Below, piece by piece: positions 1 through 7,776 of a stretch of 34,458 nt of DNA (position 1 is the stretch's first letter; each line of letters begins with the position of its first letter). The DNA is from Holophagae bacterium. GTDB lineage: Bacteria > Acidobacteriota > Holophagae > Acanthopleuribacterales > Acanthopleuribacteraceae. The stretch covers positions 1 to 34,458 of the forward strand of contig JAJCXM010000013.1 of NCBI GenBank assembly GCA_029263455.1, in the 5' to 3' direction. The notes beneath the pieces were generated by a model. The model saw nothing but the letters and a program-made list of their open reading frames with translations, was not told where the DNA came from and made no database searches. The translations under genes were made by a program, and so were the position numbers.

Positions 1-62
1 CTGCCGTCAACCCATCGGACTACCCAGCGCTGATGCCCAATCAGCCACCCGTCTCGGCTTAA
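1..62 (+). CDS. possible C-terminal tail of a gene cut by the window start
   Basis: Frame 3 reads 19 codons (AVNPSDYPAL and onward, ending PPVSA) before a TAA at 60-62. It has no start inside the window. The proline-rich tail looks like the end of a protein, but 19 codons is too little to identify anything and it could be chance. No function can be proposed. Confidence 0.2.
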   Translation, partial: AVNPSDYPALMPNQPPVSA

Positions 63-825
63 ACACGCGTTCCACTTCCACATCCCGTGATTGTGGCCGA
101 ATACCCGCGCCCTGAATAGGTGCAGTTAAGCTCCCGCTTACAGTTTTTTTGCGCCGCCACATTCGTGTCTGTAGTTTTGCTTTGAATATATGAGATTGAA
201 AGTGTGTGCATGTTGCCCGTGCCCAAGGTCTGTCTAAGTGTATTCATCAATGCCATCACGTCAAATGGTCGGTGCGATGGGCTCATTTATATTGATAATA
301 AATCTTAAATATAACTGAATTATGACTGTATTATCAATAGTTAGATAAGTAACCATAGCAGAACGATTGAACTCAACGAACGGATTGTTTTGATTAGGTT
401 TGTGCCGACAACTGTGCGTAACCCCAGGCTAGCGAAACTAAGAAAGCGGGAATGAGGCTGCAGTTACAGGACATTTCCCTGTCCCTTTCGGTTCTGAGTT
501 GCATAGAAAAGACCTAATTGTTCTTGGATTACCGCTAGTTTTGACAGCAACAATTTACAGCCCTATCCTTTTTGGCGCAAATCTAAATGCTATCTCGCGC
601 GAGCGAGTTTGGACTCGCCATTTCTAGGCTTTCGAGTCGGCCAGTCTTTTTTTGGTCGCGTAGGTACAGATCCTAGCTTTTGTTTTGTGAAGCTTTTCTG
701 GAACTGGAATGGAATTGAAGAACAAGGGCTTGATTGAAATCTTCTTGCGAAGCGAATCCCGAGCGTTGACTGAACACGATATCGCCTTGACGGGAAAGAC
801 TGGAACTCAATTGCCACCTCTCTCC
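63..825. other. long intergenic stretch, no supported gene
   Basis: I see no convincing coding sequence here; the short open frames lack ribosome sites and recognisable composition. The stretch at about 285-345 is strongly AT-rich. A small inverted repeat (GGACA at 469-473 with TGTCC at 480-484) lies inside. The right end leads into the heptamer array upstream of the peptidase gene, so a promoter or upstream regulatory region is likely there. Confidence 0.5.
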
Positions 826-866
826 TCAAGACTTTGGTCAAGACCTGGCCAAGACCGCATCAAGAC
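826..866 (+). promoter_or_regulatory. array of four TCAAGAC heptamers, about 11-bp period
   Basis: TCAAGAC occurs at 826-832 and 838-844, CCAAGAC at 849-855 and TCAAGAC at 860-866. Start-to-start spacings are 12, 11 and 11 bp, so all copies fall on nearly the same DNA face. A heptamer plus a 4-bp spacer is the geometry of OmpR/PhoB-class response-regulator sites, although the sequence itself is not a PhoB box. The array ends 125 bp before the M3 peptidase start. The same motif and spacing occur upstream of the convergent small gene at 2956-3318. Confidence 0.65.
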
Positions 867-991
867 TAAGGTGGGCGTCAGAAAATGTTTATTTCAAGGG
901 ACTTATGCTGATTGTCGGCATGCCGACTTTAAGTCGCCTCCTGTCGGGGAAGGGTTTGATATACTCCCTTGCATTGGATGAGAGGTGTGAG

Positions 992-2938
992 ATGAATCCT
1001 TTTGCTCGTTGTGGCAATGAGCCATTGCCATTTGCGTCACTGGACAGTGCCCTGGTGCCCGAAGCTGTCGAGTTAGTGCTCGAAAATGTCGCTAAGAAAC
1101 GAGCACTGATGTTGGCATCGGATGAAGACGATAAACGTTCTCGACTGCATGGATTCGACGAGATTCATGAGACGTTAACAAGTCTGCTCTCGCCTCTTTA
1201 TCTGATGGCTGAGACCCATCCTGATTCGAGTTTGCGTGAGGCCTGTCGAAATGGCGTGCAGCGGCTGATGAATTGCGCCCATGAACTGCAAATGGACGTA
1301 GAGATGTTTAATATGTTTTTGGCATATACGCATGCACCAGTAACGATGGTGCCGGTGGAAATGCGCATGGCGCAGATATTGTTAGAGTCCTTTCAGCGCA
1401 ATGGCTTGGCGCTGGACCAAGCAAGTCGTGATCAGTTATTGCTATGGAGTAATCGATTAAGCGAGTTGGAGCTGACTTTTGGGCAGCATATTTCTGAAGA
1501 TAAGTCGTCGATTCGCATAGACGAGAATGAAATGGCCGGGTTACCAGAGGATTTCCGTGCGCGGGTGCGTGAGGAAGATGGTTCGTTGCTTGTACCCTGT
1601 CATTTCGTTAACTACACCATCTGCATGAAATATGCGGAAAGTGAATCCGTACGCAAGCGCATGTATGTGGCCTACCTCAATCGCGCCAGGGAGAGCAACC
1701 TGCCCGTGCTGAAGGAAATACTTGATACGCGGGTAGAAAAGGCTAAGTTGCTGGGGTTTGAGGACTTTGCGAGCTATCAATTGGCGGACAAAATGGCGCG
1801 TAAACCAGCTGTGGTTCTTGAGTTCATGAGTGAGGTACGTTCCGCGGTTGCGGACAAGGCCGACTCTGATTATCAGGCGTTATGCGCCTTCAGCCATAAA
1901 GAGAAGATAGAACCCTGGAATCGTTTTTATGTGGCAGAGCGATTGCGGGAACAACAAACGGCCATACGAGATGAAGAGCTGAAAGCCTATTTCGGTTTAG
2001 ATCAGGTGCTTCGAGGTCTATTTCAACTGGTATTTGACTTATTCGGCGTCAATTTTCAGGCGGCTGAAGAGTTAGAAGTCTGGCATGAGGATGTTATGCC
2101 ATTCGAACTAAAGCACGACGATCGTGTTATAGGCCGCTGTTATTTGGACCTCTTCCCTCGCGACAATAAGTATTCACATGCAGCCTGTTTCGACATTCGC
2201 GGCGGCGGTGAGCGTGCTGCTGGTCGCCAATTAAGTGAATCTGCTTTGGTATGCAATTTCAGCCCTCCATCTGGTGAGCAGCCCGCCCTTTTGACACATT
2301 CAGAAGTCGAAACCTTGTTTCACGAATTTGGCCATCTCATGCATCAGCTAATGACGAAGTCATCTATTTCCATGTTTGCTGGCACCAATGTCTTGCAAGA
2401 TTTTGTGGAAGTCCCCTCTCAGCTCTTTGAACATTGGGCTTGGGATCGTACATCGTTGAAGTCGTTTGCCAAACATTGGCAAACACAGGAAACCATTAGT
2501 GACGAATTGATCGATCGCATGGTTGCCGGCCGCCACTTTGGGTCGGGGCTTCATATCCAACAGCAGCTGTTTTATGGCGCGCTTGATATGACCTACCATA
2601 CCGACGCGCAGTCAATTGGCGATCCCAGTTCAACCACACGCCGCCTGCAAGAAGCATTTACCCAATTTGACTACGTTGAGAACACGGGCTTTGAGACCTG
2701 TTTTGGTCACCTAACCGGGTACGCCGCTGGCTATTACGGGTACCTTTGGGCGCGGGTATTTGCAGACGATATGTTTTCCATGTTCGAGGAGGTAGGTGTG
2801 CGAAGTCGAGATGTCGGCACGAAACTGTGGCAGTTAGTTCTGGCTAAAGGCGGAAGTGTTGAACCCATGGATTTGATTCAAAAGTTCTTAGGTCGCAAAC
2901 CTAATCAGGCTGCATTTCGCCGTCACCTTGGGCTTTAA
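992..2938 (+). CDS. M3 family oligopeptidase (thimet/MIP-like zinc metallopeptidase)
   Basis: A soluble zinc endopeptidase of 648 residues that probably cleaves short peptides in the cytoplasm; no signal peptide is seen. The catalytic motif HEFGH is at residues 444-448, and E473 in VEVPSQ, 25 residues later, fits the third zinc ligand of the M3 family. Length and a mostly helical N-terminal half fit mitochondrial intermediate peptidase/thimet oligopeptidase relatives. I chose the ATG at 992 because AGAGG at 981-985 is a good ribosome site; an in-frame ATG at 905 would add 29 unconvincing residues. An 11-bp-phased heptamer array lies upstream, and the next gene converges 17 bp after the stop. 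The family call is strong; the exact substrate is unknown. Confidence 0.93.
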   Translation: MNPFARCGNEPLPFASLDSALVPEAVELVLENVAKKRALMLASDEDDKRSRLHGFDEIHETLTSLLSPLYLMAETHPDSSLREACRNGVQRLMNCAHELQMDVEMFNMFLAYTHAPVTMVPVEMRMAQILLESFQRNGLALDQASRDQLLLWSNRLSELELTFGQHISEDKSSIRIDENEMAGLPEDFRARVREEDGSLLVPCHFVNYTICMKYAESESVRKRMYVAYLNRARESNLPVLKEILDTRVEKAKLLGFEDFASYQLADKMARKPAVVLEFMSEVRSAVADKADSDYQALCAFSHKEKIEPWNRFYVAERLREQQTAIRDEELKAYFGLDQVLRGLFQLVFDLFGVNFQAAEELEVWHEDVMPFELKHDDRVIGRCYLDLFPRDNKYSHAACFDIRGGGERAAGRQLSESALVCNFSPPSGEQPALLTHSEVETLFHEFGHLMHQLMTKSSISMFAGTNVLQDFVEVPSQLFEHWAWDRTSLKSFAKHWQTQETISDELIDRMVAGRHFGSGLHIQQQLFYGALDMTYHTDAQSIGDPSSTTRRLQEAFTQFDYVENTGFETCFGHLTGYAAGYYGYLWARVFADDMFSMFEEVGVRSRDVGTKLWQLVLAKGGSVEPMDLIQKFLGRKPNQAAFRRHLGL

Positions 2939-2955
2939 TCCCAGGACACGATCTT

Positions 2956-3318
2956 TTAGCCCTCGACTTGGTCTGACAAGCAAAATGAACCCCAGTCGGT
3001 GCGTGTGACCAGCTGTGTCTTGTTGGCCAAATCTCGAACTACTTGATCAAGGTTGCGCCGCTCACTCGTGGGGTGATTAAGCAGCACTCGTTGGGTGATT
3101 TCATCTAGAGTCGCCTGTTTCTTTCCTTGCTGACTTAGTTCTTGCAAAGCATGCAGCACCATTTCTCGACGGGAATGACGTTGGCTGGCCGGGCCAAGCC
3201 CTGGGCTAATTCCTTGATCAAGGCAACGCAGCAAGTCTGCGCATTCTTGGACACTAGCCTCAAGTTCACACACCCAGCTACCGGCACCCACAAGTCGAAT
3301 CTTCATAATCTCAAGCAT
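2956..3318 (-). CDS. small protein with a winged-helix-like C-terminal half
   Basis: A 120-residue protein of no family I recognise. Residues ~50-115 read like a winged helix: a helix around REMVLHALQEL, a second around ATLDEITQRVL, a third around NLDQVVRDLANK, then a strand-rich end TRTDWGSFCLS that could be a wing. The N-terminal ~45 residues look like strands and one helix. A DNA-binding regulator is therefore a reasonable inference, not a proven call. Its upstream region carries seven TCAAGA-type heptamers, so it could bind its own promoter. It converges on the M3 peptidase gene, whose promoter has the same motif. Starts at 3318 and 3306 are both possible; neither has a strong ribosome site. 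Confidence 0.6.
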   Translation of the reverse strand: MLEIMKIRLVGAGSWVCELEASVQECADLLRCLDQGISPGLGPASQRHSRREMVLHALQELSQQGKKQATLDEITQRVLLNHPTSERRNLDQVVRDLANKTQLVTRTDWGSFCLSDQVEG

Positions 3319-3391
3319 ACGTCAAGATCTTGCCAAGATCAATCGCAGTGATGCTTGATATTATCTTGATACGATCTTGACACAGTCTTGA
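3311..3391 (-). promoter_or_regulatory. two opposed arrays of TCAAGA-type heptamers, exact 11-bp period
   Basis: Reading toward the small gene on the minus strand, heptamers lie at 3385-3391 (TCAAGAC), 3374-3380 and 3363-3369 (TCAAGAT), and 3352-3358 (TCAAGCA), each exactly 11 bp apart. On the plus strand a second set faces them: TCAAGCA 3311-3317, TCAAGAT 3322-3328 and CCAAGAT 3333-3339, also 11 bp apart. The innermost plus-strand copy overlaps the annotated start codon of the small gene. The arrangement suggests cooperative binding of a regulator on one DNA face, possibly autoregulation. Confidence 0.7.
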
Positions 3392-3694
3392 TGATTAAAC
3401 CTCGGTCGCTTTCCAATGATTTAACAGCCTGTCCCCTACTGTGTTGAATTAGCGCGTTAGTTTCTGTGACGGCACTTTAAGGGAGTAATCATTAAATTCT
3501 TGGCTGGTTTAGTTGACTGGGTCGCTGTAACAGCCCAGAGACACACTCAGATCTCTTCTCGGACAGAGACATGAGCAGTTTCTGGTCCCACTCGTTCTCC
3601 CGGTGCAGGAACATGATGAATCGACATGCTCACTCGCGAGATCGAACCAGTTCTAAGTTCGTCTTGATGGTTTAGGCCAATAAAGGAGATCAAC
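3392..3694. other. intergenic stretch before the secreted protein gene
   Basis: No gene is supported. One isolated GTCTTGA (3661-3667) matches the heptamer of the nearby arrays but has no phased partners. The end holds a clear ribosome site (AAGGAGA, about 3683-3689) for the gene starting at 3695. Confidence 0.4.
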
Positions 3695-4336
3695 ATGAAA
3701 TTTCTATTCTTTTTGTTAGGCACCGTTATTTCGATGGTCGCGGCGCAATCCAATGTGGTTGGGTCTGTGCCTCTTACACTTATTGACGGTGGAACCGACT
3801 GTAACGGCTTGGGACGGCTCGTTGAGATCCACGCCGATCCGACTGGCTTTAGCGGCGATGGTGGCGCCCTCGTCGGACTCAATGGCTTTGTGCTAGTCAT
3901 TAATGCCGACCAAGCCAATCTCTTCACATCGTTTCTGCCAGGCCGTAACCCGATCTCGTGGCAAACAGTAATCACCGATCACAGTTTGGTGACCAATAGT
4001 TTGGTGGTAGCTGGTTGGTCGACCGATATCAATGCACCAAATCAGTCGTACCACTTAGGCACGCTTGTACTGACGGGAAACCAAGGTAGTGTTCTTATTG
4101 GCCTTGGAAACCAAACCCAATTGGCTTCACGGTTAGTGACGATAGGCAACGGTCCAGACAACCTAAATGTCATGTTGCCATCAGACCTGAATGTGACTGT
4201 CCCGGCAACCTATAACCTGAACCTCTTAGTCGGTATTTCATCGTGGCTACAAATGGCAGCTGAATATGATTTAGCGCTGCCTGGCGGTGAAATTGACCTA
4301 CTGGATCTGGCTAAACTCATCAACTGCACGCCGTAG
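3695..4336 (+). CDS. secreted protein of unknown function with a short dockerin-like C-terminus
   Basis: A 213-residue protein with a clear signal peptide (MKFLFFLLGTVISMVAAQ, cleavage probably near residue 18). The body is rich in strand-forming segments, with short repeats such as LVVAG, LTGNQG and LIGLGNQ, so an extracellular beta-rich fold is likely. The end reads LALPGGEIDLLDLAKLINC, which resembles C-terminal or N-terminal segments of three other secreted proteins in this window. The start is fixed by AAGGAGA followed by ATG. The gene stands alone between the small winged-helix-like gene (divergent) and the decayed transporter. I do not recognise a named family. Confidence 0.75.
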   Translation: MKFLFFLLGTVISMVAAQSNVVGSVPLTLIDGGTDCNGLGRLVEIHADPTGFSGDGGALVGLNGFVLVINADQANLFTSFLPGRNPISWQTVITDHSLVTNSLVVAGWSTDINAPNQSYHLGTLVLTGNQGSVLIGLGNQTQLASRLVTIGNGPDNLNVMLPSDLNVTVPATYNLNLLVGISSWLQMAAEYDLALPGGEIDLLDLAKLINCTP

Positions 4337-4572
4337 CCGACATAATGTGACCATCATTTATGCTTGTGAAATGACGGCGGTATTTCCTCGAGGTTAAGCG
4401 ATTAATTTGCCAAGATTTGAGGTTCTGTGTCCCCCGATCAAAACGTATAGGTACAACGGTGATGGTTGATTGCCAAAACGGAAACTTCATGCCCCCAAAC
4501 GCGAGGTGTTCTAGCATGTGATGATGCCTCGAATTTTTGAGGTCCCGAGCACGGATCTAAGCTGGGGACTGT

Positions 4573-4998
4573 ATGTTTGCAACCTATCTCTTACCGTTAG
4601 GCGGCGGAACACTTATCGGCTTGGCGCCCTCGATGATGCTTTTGTACAACGGTCGTATCGCTGAAGTGAGCGGCATTCTTTCGGGGCTATTTGCACGCCG
4701 GCCACAGGATGGTTACTGGCGTGTTTGCTCTATTCTGGGCTTGTTAGTTGGGGGCGGCCTTTTCTTTGTCACAACGTCCTCCGCATCAAGACTTGAGGCA
4801 CCTATCCCGATGGTTATGATCGATGTTGCTGGTTTTCTTGTCGGTTACGGGTGTCGTTTGGGAAATGGATGCACAAGCGGCCAGGGCGTTTGCGGCATGG
4901 GCTGATTCTCGTTTCGTTCGTTTATGGCCATGTTGATTTTCATGGCAAGTGGAATTATGGCGGTATTTCTGACTAACTTATGCATCAAGGGTGCCTGA
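4573..4998 (+). pseudogene. YeeE/YedE sulfur-transport family protein, first half, nonsense mutation
   Basis: The frame opens at ATG 4573 and shows the membrane-protein hallmarks of this family: LLPLGGGTLIGLAPSMMLLYNGRIAEVSGILSGL split over the first segments, then GYGCRLGNGCTSGQGVCG near residue 107, the conserved cysteine region. A TGA at 4903-4905 stops it, but the same frame continues in register (FSFRSFMAMLIFMASG and on) to TGA 4996-4998, which restores the usual ~140-residue length. The stop sits where relatives have arginine, so a CGA-to-TGA change is the simple reading. The partner half begins at an ATGA overlap. The family imports thiosulfate or related sulfur species across the inner membrane. 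Confidence 0.85.
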
Positions 4999-5407
4999 TG
5001 AAACAGAATTTGGCAGCGTTGCTATCCGGCTTGGTGTTTTCCTTGGGTTTATCTATGTCGGGAATGATCTATCCTGAAAAGATCATCGGTTTTTTAGAAA
5101 TTTTCGGTCAATAGGATCCAAGTTTGGCGTTCGTGATGCTGGGTGCAGTGGTTACCTATATGGCTCTCTTCCGAGTTATCACGCGAAGGTGACGTCCTAT
5201 TTTTGCCAAGAAATTTTATATACCCGAACCTAAAGATATGGATGCGAGGCTCGTCATGGGCGCGCTTATTTTCGGGTTGGTTGGGGATTGGCAGGACTTT
5301 GCCCTGGTCCTGCTTTAGTGACCATGGCGACAGGTTTGCCTTTCGTTTTGCTATTTGTCGGTTTTATGTCGTTAGGCATGCTGATGGCTCGTAGGATCCA
5401 CAAATAA
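4998..5407 (+). pseudogene. YeeE/YedE partner (DUF6691-type) half, multiply disrupted
   Basis: The second membrane subunit starts at ATG 4998, overlapping the stop of the first half. Conserved pieces remain: LLSGLVFSLGLSMSGMIYPEKIIGFL, DPSLAFVMLGA, RPIFAKKFYIPEPKD, DARLVMGALIFG, then in another frame GWGLAGLCPGPALVTMATGLPF, ending at TAA 5405-5407. Two in-frame stops interrupt it: a TAG where relatives have tryptophan (before DPSLAFVM) and a TGA before RPIFA. A one-base loss near 5273-5276 shifts the last part. With four lesions across both halves this transporter is most probably dead. Confidence 0.85.
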
Positions 5408-5529
5408 CAGAACATTCGGCTTGAAAGTTTCGAATATGAAAGAAAAGCGGAGCATGCTTAATGACGACCCGGTTGGAAAGTCTTTGACACATCGTTGCTT
5501 GTCTTTTCAGTCTCCGTTTAGAATAGCCC

Positions 5530-6177
5530 ATGAAAATACATGAAATCGGCTGGACTAAAGAATGGGGTGGCGTACGTTTAGGTGCTGTTTTACATTTAGA
5601 TGCGGTGCCCTGCTCGTCGGCACAAATTAGGCAAGTAGTACAAGTACACGGCAACCATGTAGTTGATATTGATGACGACAGTGGCTTCCCTGAACAAGAA
5701 GCAGATGCTCTATGGACGGCTGAAACCGGCGTCGCCTTAGTCATTCGCACGGCAGATTGTGTACCTGTTCATTTAGTTGACAAGGTCGGTGTTGCGACGA
5801 TTCATGCAGGATGGCGCGGAGCTCGGGCTGGAATCCTTCAATCCGCATTACAGAGATTTGAGGTAGACGAAACGATCGCCGTCATTGGACCATGTATCTG
5901 CAAACACCATTACCAAGTGGATGAGGATTTGTACGGCGATTGGCTGGTTGAGGATCCGCATTTAGGTGGTTTTCTCGAGCCTTCTGGCGACCATCCCAGC
6001 AAACGCCAACTAGATCTGGCGGGTTTCGTTCGTCACCTGCTCATGCGTGAAGGCCTAACCAGCGACCATATTCATTCGGTAGACAAATGCACCTACAATT
6101 CCGCAGCGCTACCTTCATACCGCAGAGACAAAAGCAAAGCACGTATTTATAACTACACCATGAAATTACCGAAATAA
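5530..6177 (+). CDS. pgeF: YfiH/PgeF/LACC1 family multicopper-like purine nucleoside enzyme
   Basis: A 215-residue protein of the family once called polyphenol oxidase or laccase domain, named peptidoglycan editing factor in E. coli. LACC1 (FAMIN) and bacterial YlmD act on purine nucleosides (phosphorolysis and adenosine deamination). Metal ligands are visible: H40 in VHG, C77 in RTADC and H92 in HAGWRG; GPCIC with YQV near residue 120 and LDL further on are also typical. It is somewhat shorter than the usual 240-260 residues, lacking part of the N-terminus. Its stop is 5 bp before the adenosine deaminase start, which favours a nucleoside-catabolic role. Cytoplasmic, with no signal peptide. 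Confidence 0.9.
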   Translation: MKIHEIGWTKEWGGVRLGAVLHLDAVPCSSAQIRQVVQVHGNHVVDIDDDSGFPEQEADALWTAETGVALVIRTADCVPVHLVDKVGVATIHAGWRGARAGILQSALQRFEVDETIAVIGPCICKHHYQVDEDLYGDWLVEDPHLGGFLEPSGDHPSKRQLDLAGFVRHLLMREGLTSDHIHSVDKCTYNSAALPSYRRDKSKARIYNYTMKLPK

Positions 6178-6182
6178 TTATT

Positions 6183-7178
6183 ATGGACTTCCGCTCGTCT
6201 CCAAAAATTGAGCTTCATTTGCACTTGGACTGTTCTCTTAGTTATGACTTTGTTGCGAAATACAAAGGGGGTCTGACATTTAAGCAGTTTGAAGAAGATT
6301 ACGCTCTGAATCAATCCTGTGGAGATCTGTCCGATTTCTTGGCTCGTGTCCCGCGCAGCCTTGAGCTTTTGCAGACCCAAAGCCAACTAACCCATGCTGT
6401 GAGCGATGTTTTTGGGCAGCTGGCGGCAGATCACGTGATCTATGCAGAGTTGCGTTTTGCACCTCTTCTGCATGTCGAACAGGGTCTGGACCCAGCATTG
6501 ATCGTGGAGACCGTATGCCGTGCAGTAAAGCATGCGTCTGAGCAAACTCAGATCCACGCCGGCATTATACTTTGCACCCTGAGACATTTTTCAGCTCAAC
6601 AGAGTTTGACAACGGCACAACTGGCTAGTGATTTCGCAATTCATGGCGTCGTCGGTTTTGATTTAGCAGCTGACGAAGCCGGTTATTCGTTGGATGCGCA
6701 CGTGCCCGCGTTTGAATTCGCCCACAGAGCGGGCGTGTCGTGCACCGCTCACGCAGGTGAAGCTGTAGGTTCGGAATCGGTACATGAAACTCTATCAAAA
6801 CTTCAGCCGCAAAGAATTGGTCATGGGGTTCGAGCAGTCGAAGATCCCGAGTTGGTTCGCTTTCTGGCCAAATCACCAATCCATTTAGAGGTCTGTCCCT
6901 CCTGTAATGTGATGATTAATGTTTTTCCTAGTCTGCAAAACCACTCAGTTGATCGACTCAGCCAAGCAGGCGTATCGGTTGGCATAAATACGGATGGGCG
7001 CACCATTCCACTGCTCAATCTGAGCGGCGAATACCATCGACTTCATGAAACATTTGCTTGGCAGCCTATGCAATTCTTGACCTGTAACCTCAATGCTCTG
7101 GATGCCGCTTTTTGTACACCTAATTTGAAAGATGAGTTGAAACCTAAATTGATTGCCGCATATCAAGCCATGGCTTAA
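6183..7178 (+). CDS. add: adenosine deaminase family enzyme
   Basis: A 331-residue amidohydrolase that should convert adenosine (or a close analogue) to inosine and ammonia in the cytoplasm. Zinc and catalytic residues are present: H12 and H14 in ELHLHLD, H190 and E193 in TAHAGE, H214 in RIGHG and D271 in INTD. The usual second aspartate after that (DDP) is replaced by glycine, as in a TDxRT subtype, so substrate preference may differ. HLHLDCS has cysteine where glycine (HLDGS) is usual. Directly downstream of pgeF with a 5-bp gap, so almost certainly one transcript. It converges on the sigma factor gene with only a few bases between stops. Confidence 0.92.
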   Translation: MDFRSSPKIELHLHLDCSLSYDFVAKYKGGLTFKQFEEDYALNQSCGDLSDFLARVPRSLELLQTQSQLTHAVSDVFGQLAADHVIYAELRFAPLLHVEQGLDPALIVETVCRAVKHASEQTQIHAGIILCTLRHFSAQQSLTTAQLASDFAIHGVVGFDLAADEAGYSLDAHVPAFEFAHRAGVSCTAHAGEAVGSESVHETLSKLQPQRIGHGVRAVEDPELVRFLAKSPIHLEVCPSCNVMINVFPSLQNHSVDRLSQAGVSVGINTDGRTIPLLNLSGEYHRLHETFAWQPMQFLTCNLNALDAAFCTPNLKDELKPKLIAAYQAMA

Positions 7179-7182
7179 GCGC

Positions 7183-7776
7183 TCAATCGCAGCAAAGCTC
7201 GCGAGCCCTTTTGGCCTTCTTTTTCTTTGGCTTTTGGCACTCCGGGAACTCAGACTCTCGTGGGATGCAGGCCATTAAACGCCCTTCGCCGTCAAAATCT
7301 AGTTCACAAAATTTTCGCACCTTATCGGCCAATAGTCGCCGAGCCCTTTGGATCCTTGATTTTGTGCCGGACAAGGTCAGGCCAAGTATGTCTGCAACCT
7401 GCTTTTGAGGTAGTCCGTCCAGATCCGCCAATGTAAGCGGGTCACGGTACTTGGCAGGAAGTTCAGTAATGACGGAACGCAACCAAGGCGCAACACGAGC
7501 TTCAGCTTCAGTGACCGAACCCGGTTTTATCTCAGTTTCCATCGGCAGGATATTCTTAACACGTGCGCGGTAATAGTCGATTGCCATATTGCGAGCCATC
7601 ACGCGCAGCATCGCTTCCGACTTCCGTGGTTGCGCACCGTCCGCGATCTGCTGCAAGAATTTCAGGGCGCAGTCATGGGTAAGATCGCGCGCATCGTCCT
7701 GGTTGTGGACCATGCGCGCGAAAACACCATAAAGCCATACAAGCAGGGCTTCGAATTCAGCAGCAGGCGCCGGCAA
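7183..7776 (-). CDS. ECF-type RNA polymerase sigma factor, SigZ-like, with cysteine-rich tail
   Basis: A 197-residue sigma-70 family factor. Region 2 lies at residues ~10-80 (DDARDLTHDCALKFLQQ, ARNMAIDYYRAR) and region 4 at ~105-155 (LPAKYRDPLTLADLDGL, QKQVADILGLTLSGTKSR). The tail after region 4 (KFCELDFDGEGRL) matches SigZ-type factors and holds five cysteines, ending RELCCD. The start is TTG at 7776: an in-frame TGA lies two codons upstream and AAGGTGA gives a ribosome site. It overlaps the 3' end of the ArsI/CadI gene by 20 bp, so the two are translationally coupled. No anti-sigma gene is adjacent, which makes the cysteine tail a candidate sensor. Confidence 0.88.
   Translation of the reverse strand: MPAPAAEFEALLVWLYGVFARMVHNQDDARDLTHDCALKFLQQIADGAQPRKSEAMLRVMARNMAIDYYRARVKNILPMETEIKPGSVTEAEARVAPWLRSVITELPAKYRDPLTLADLDGLPQKQVADILGLTLSGTKSRIQRARRLLADKVRKFCELDFDGEGRLMACIPRESEFPECQKPKKKKAKRARELCCD

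Noticed and set aside
590-981. Open frames 709-981 (+) and 590-841 (-) as genes before the peptidase
   Set aside because: No ribosome site, no family resemblance, and the plus-strand frame runs through the heptamer array and the peptidase leader.
3547-3975. A minus-strand frame opposite the secreted protein gene
   Set aside because: It is the shadow of the real plus-strand gene at 3695-4336, which has a signal peptide and ribosome site.
4903-4905. TGA in the YeeE gene as a selenocysteine codon
   Set aside because: The partner half also has a TAG, another TGA and a frameshift, so decay is simpler than recoding.
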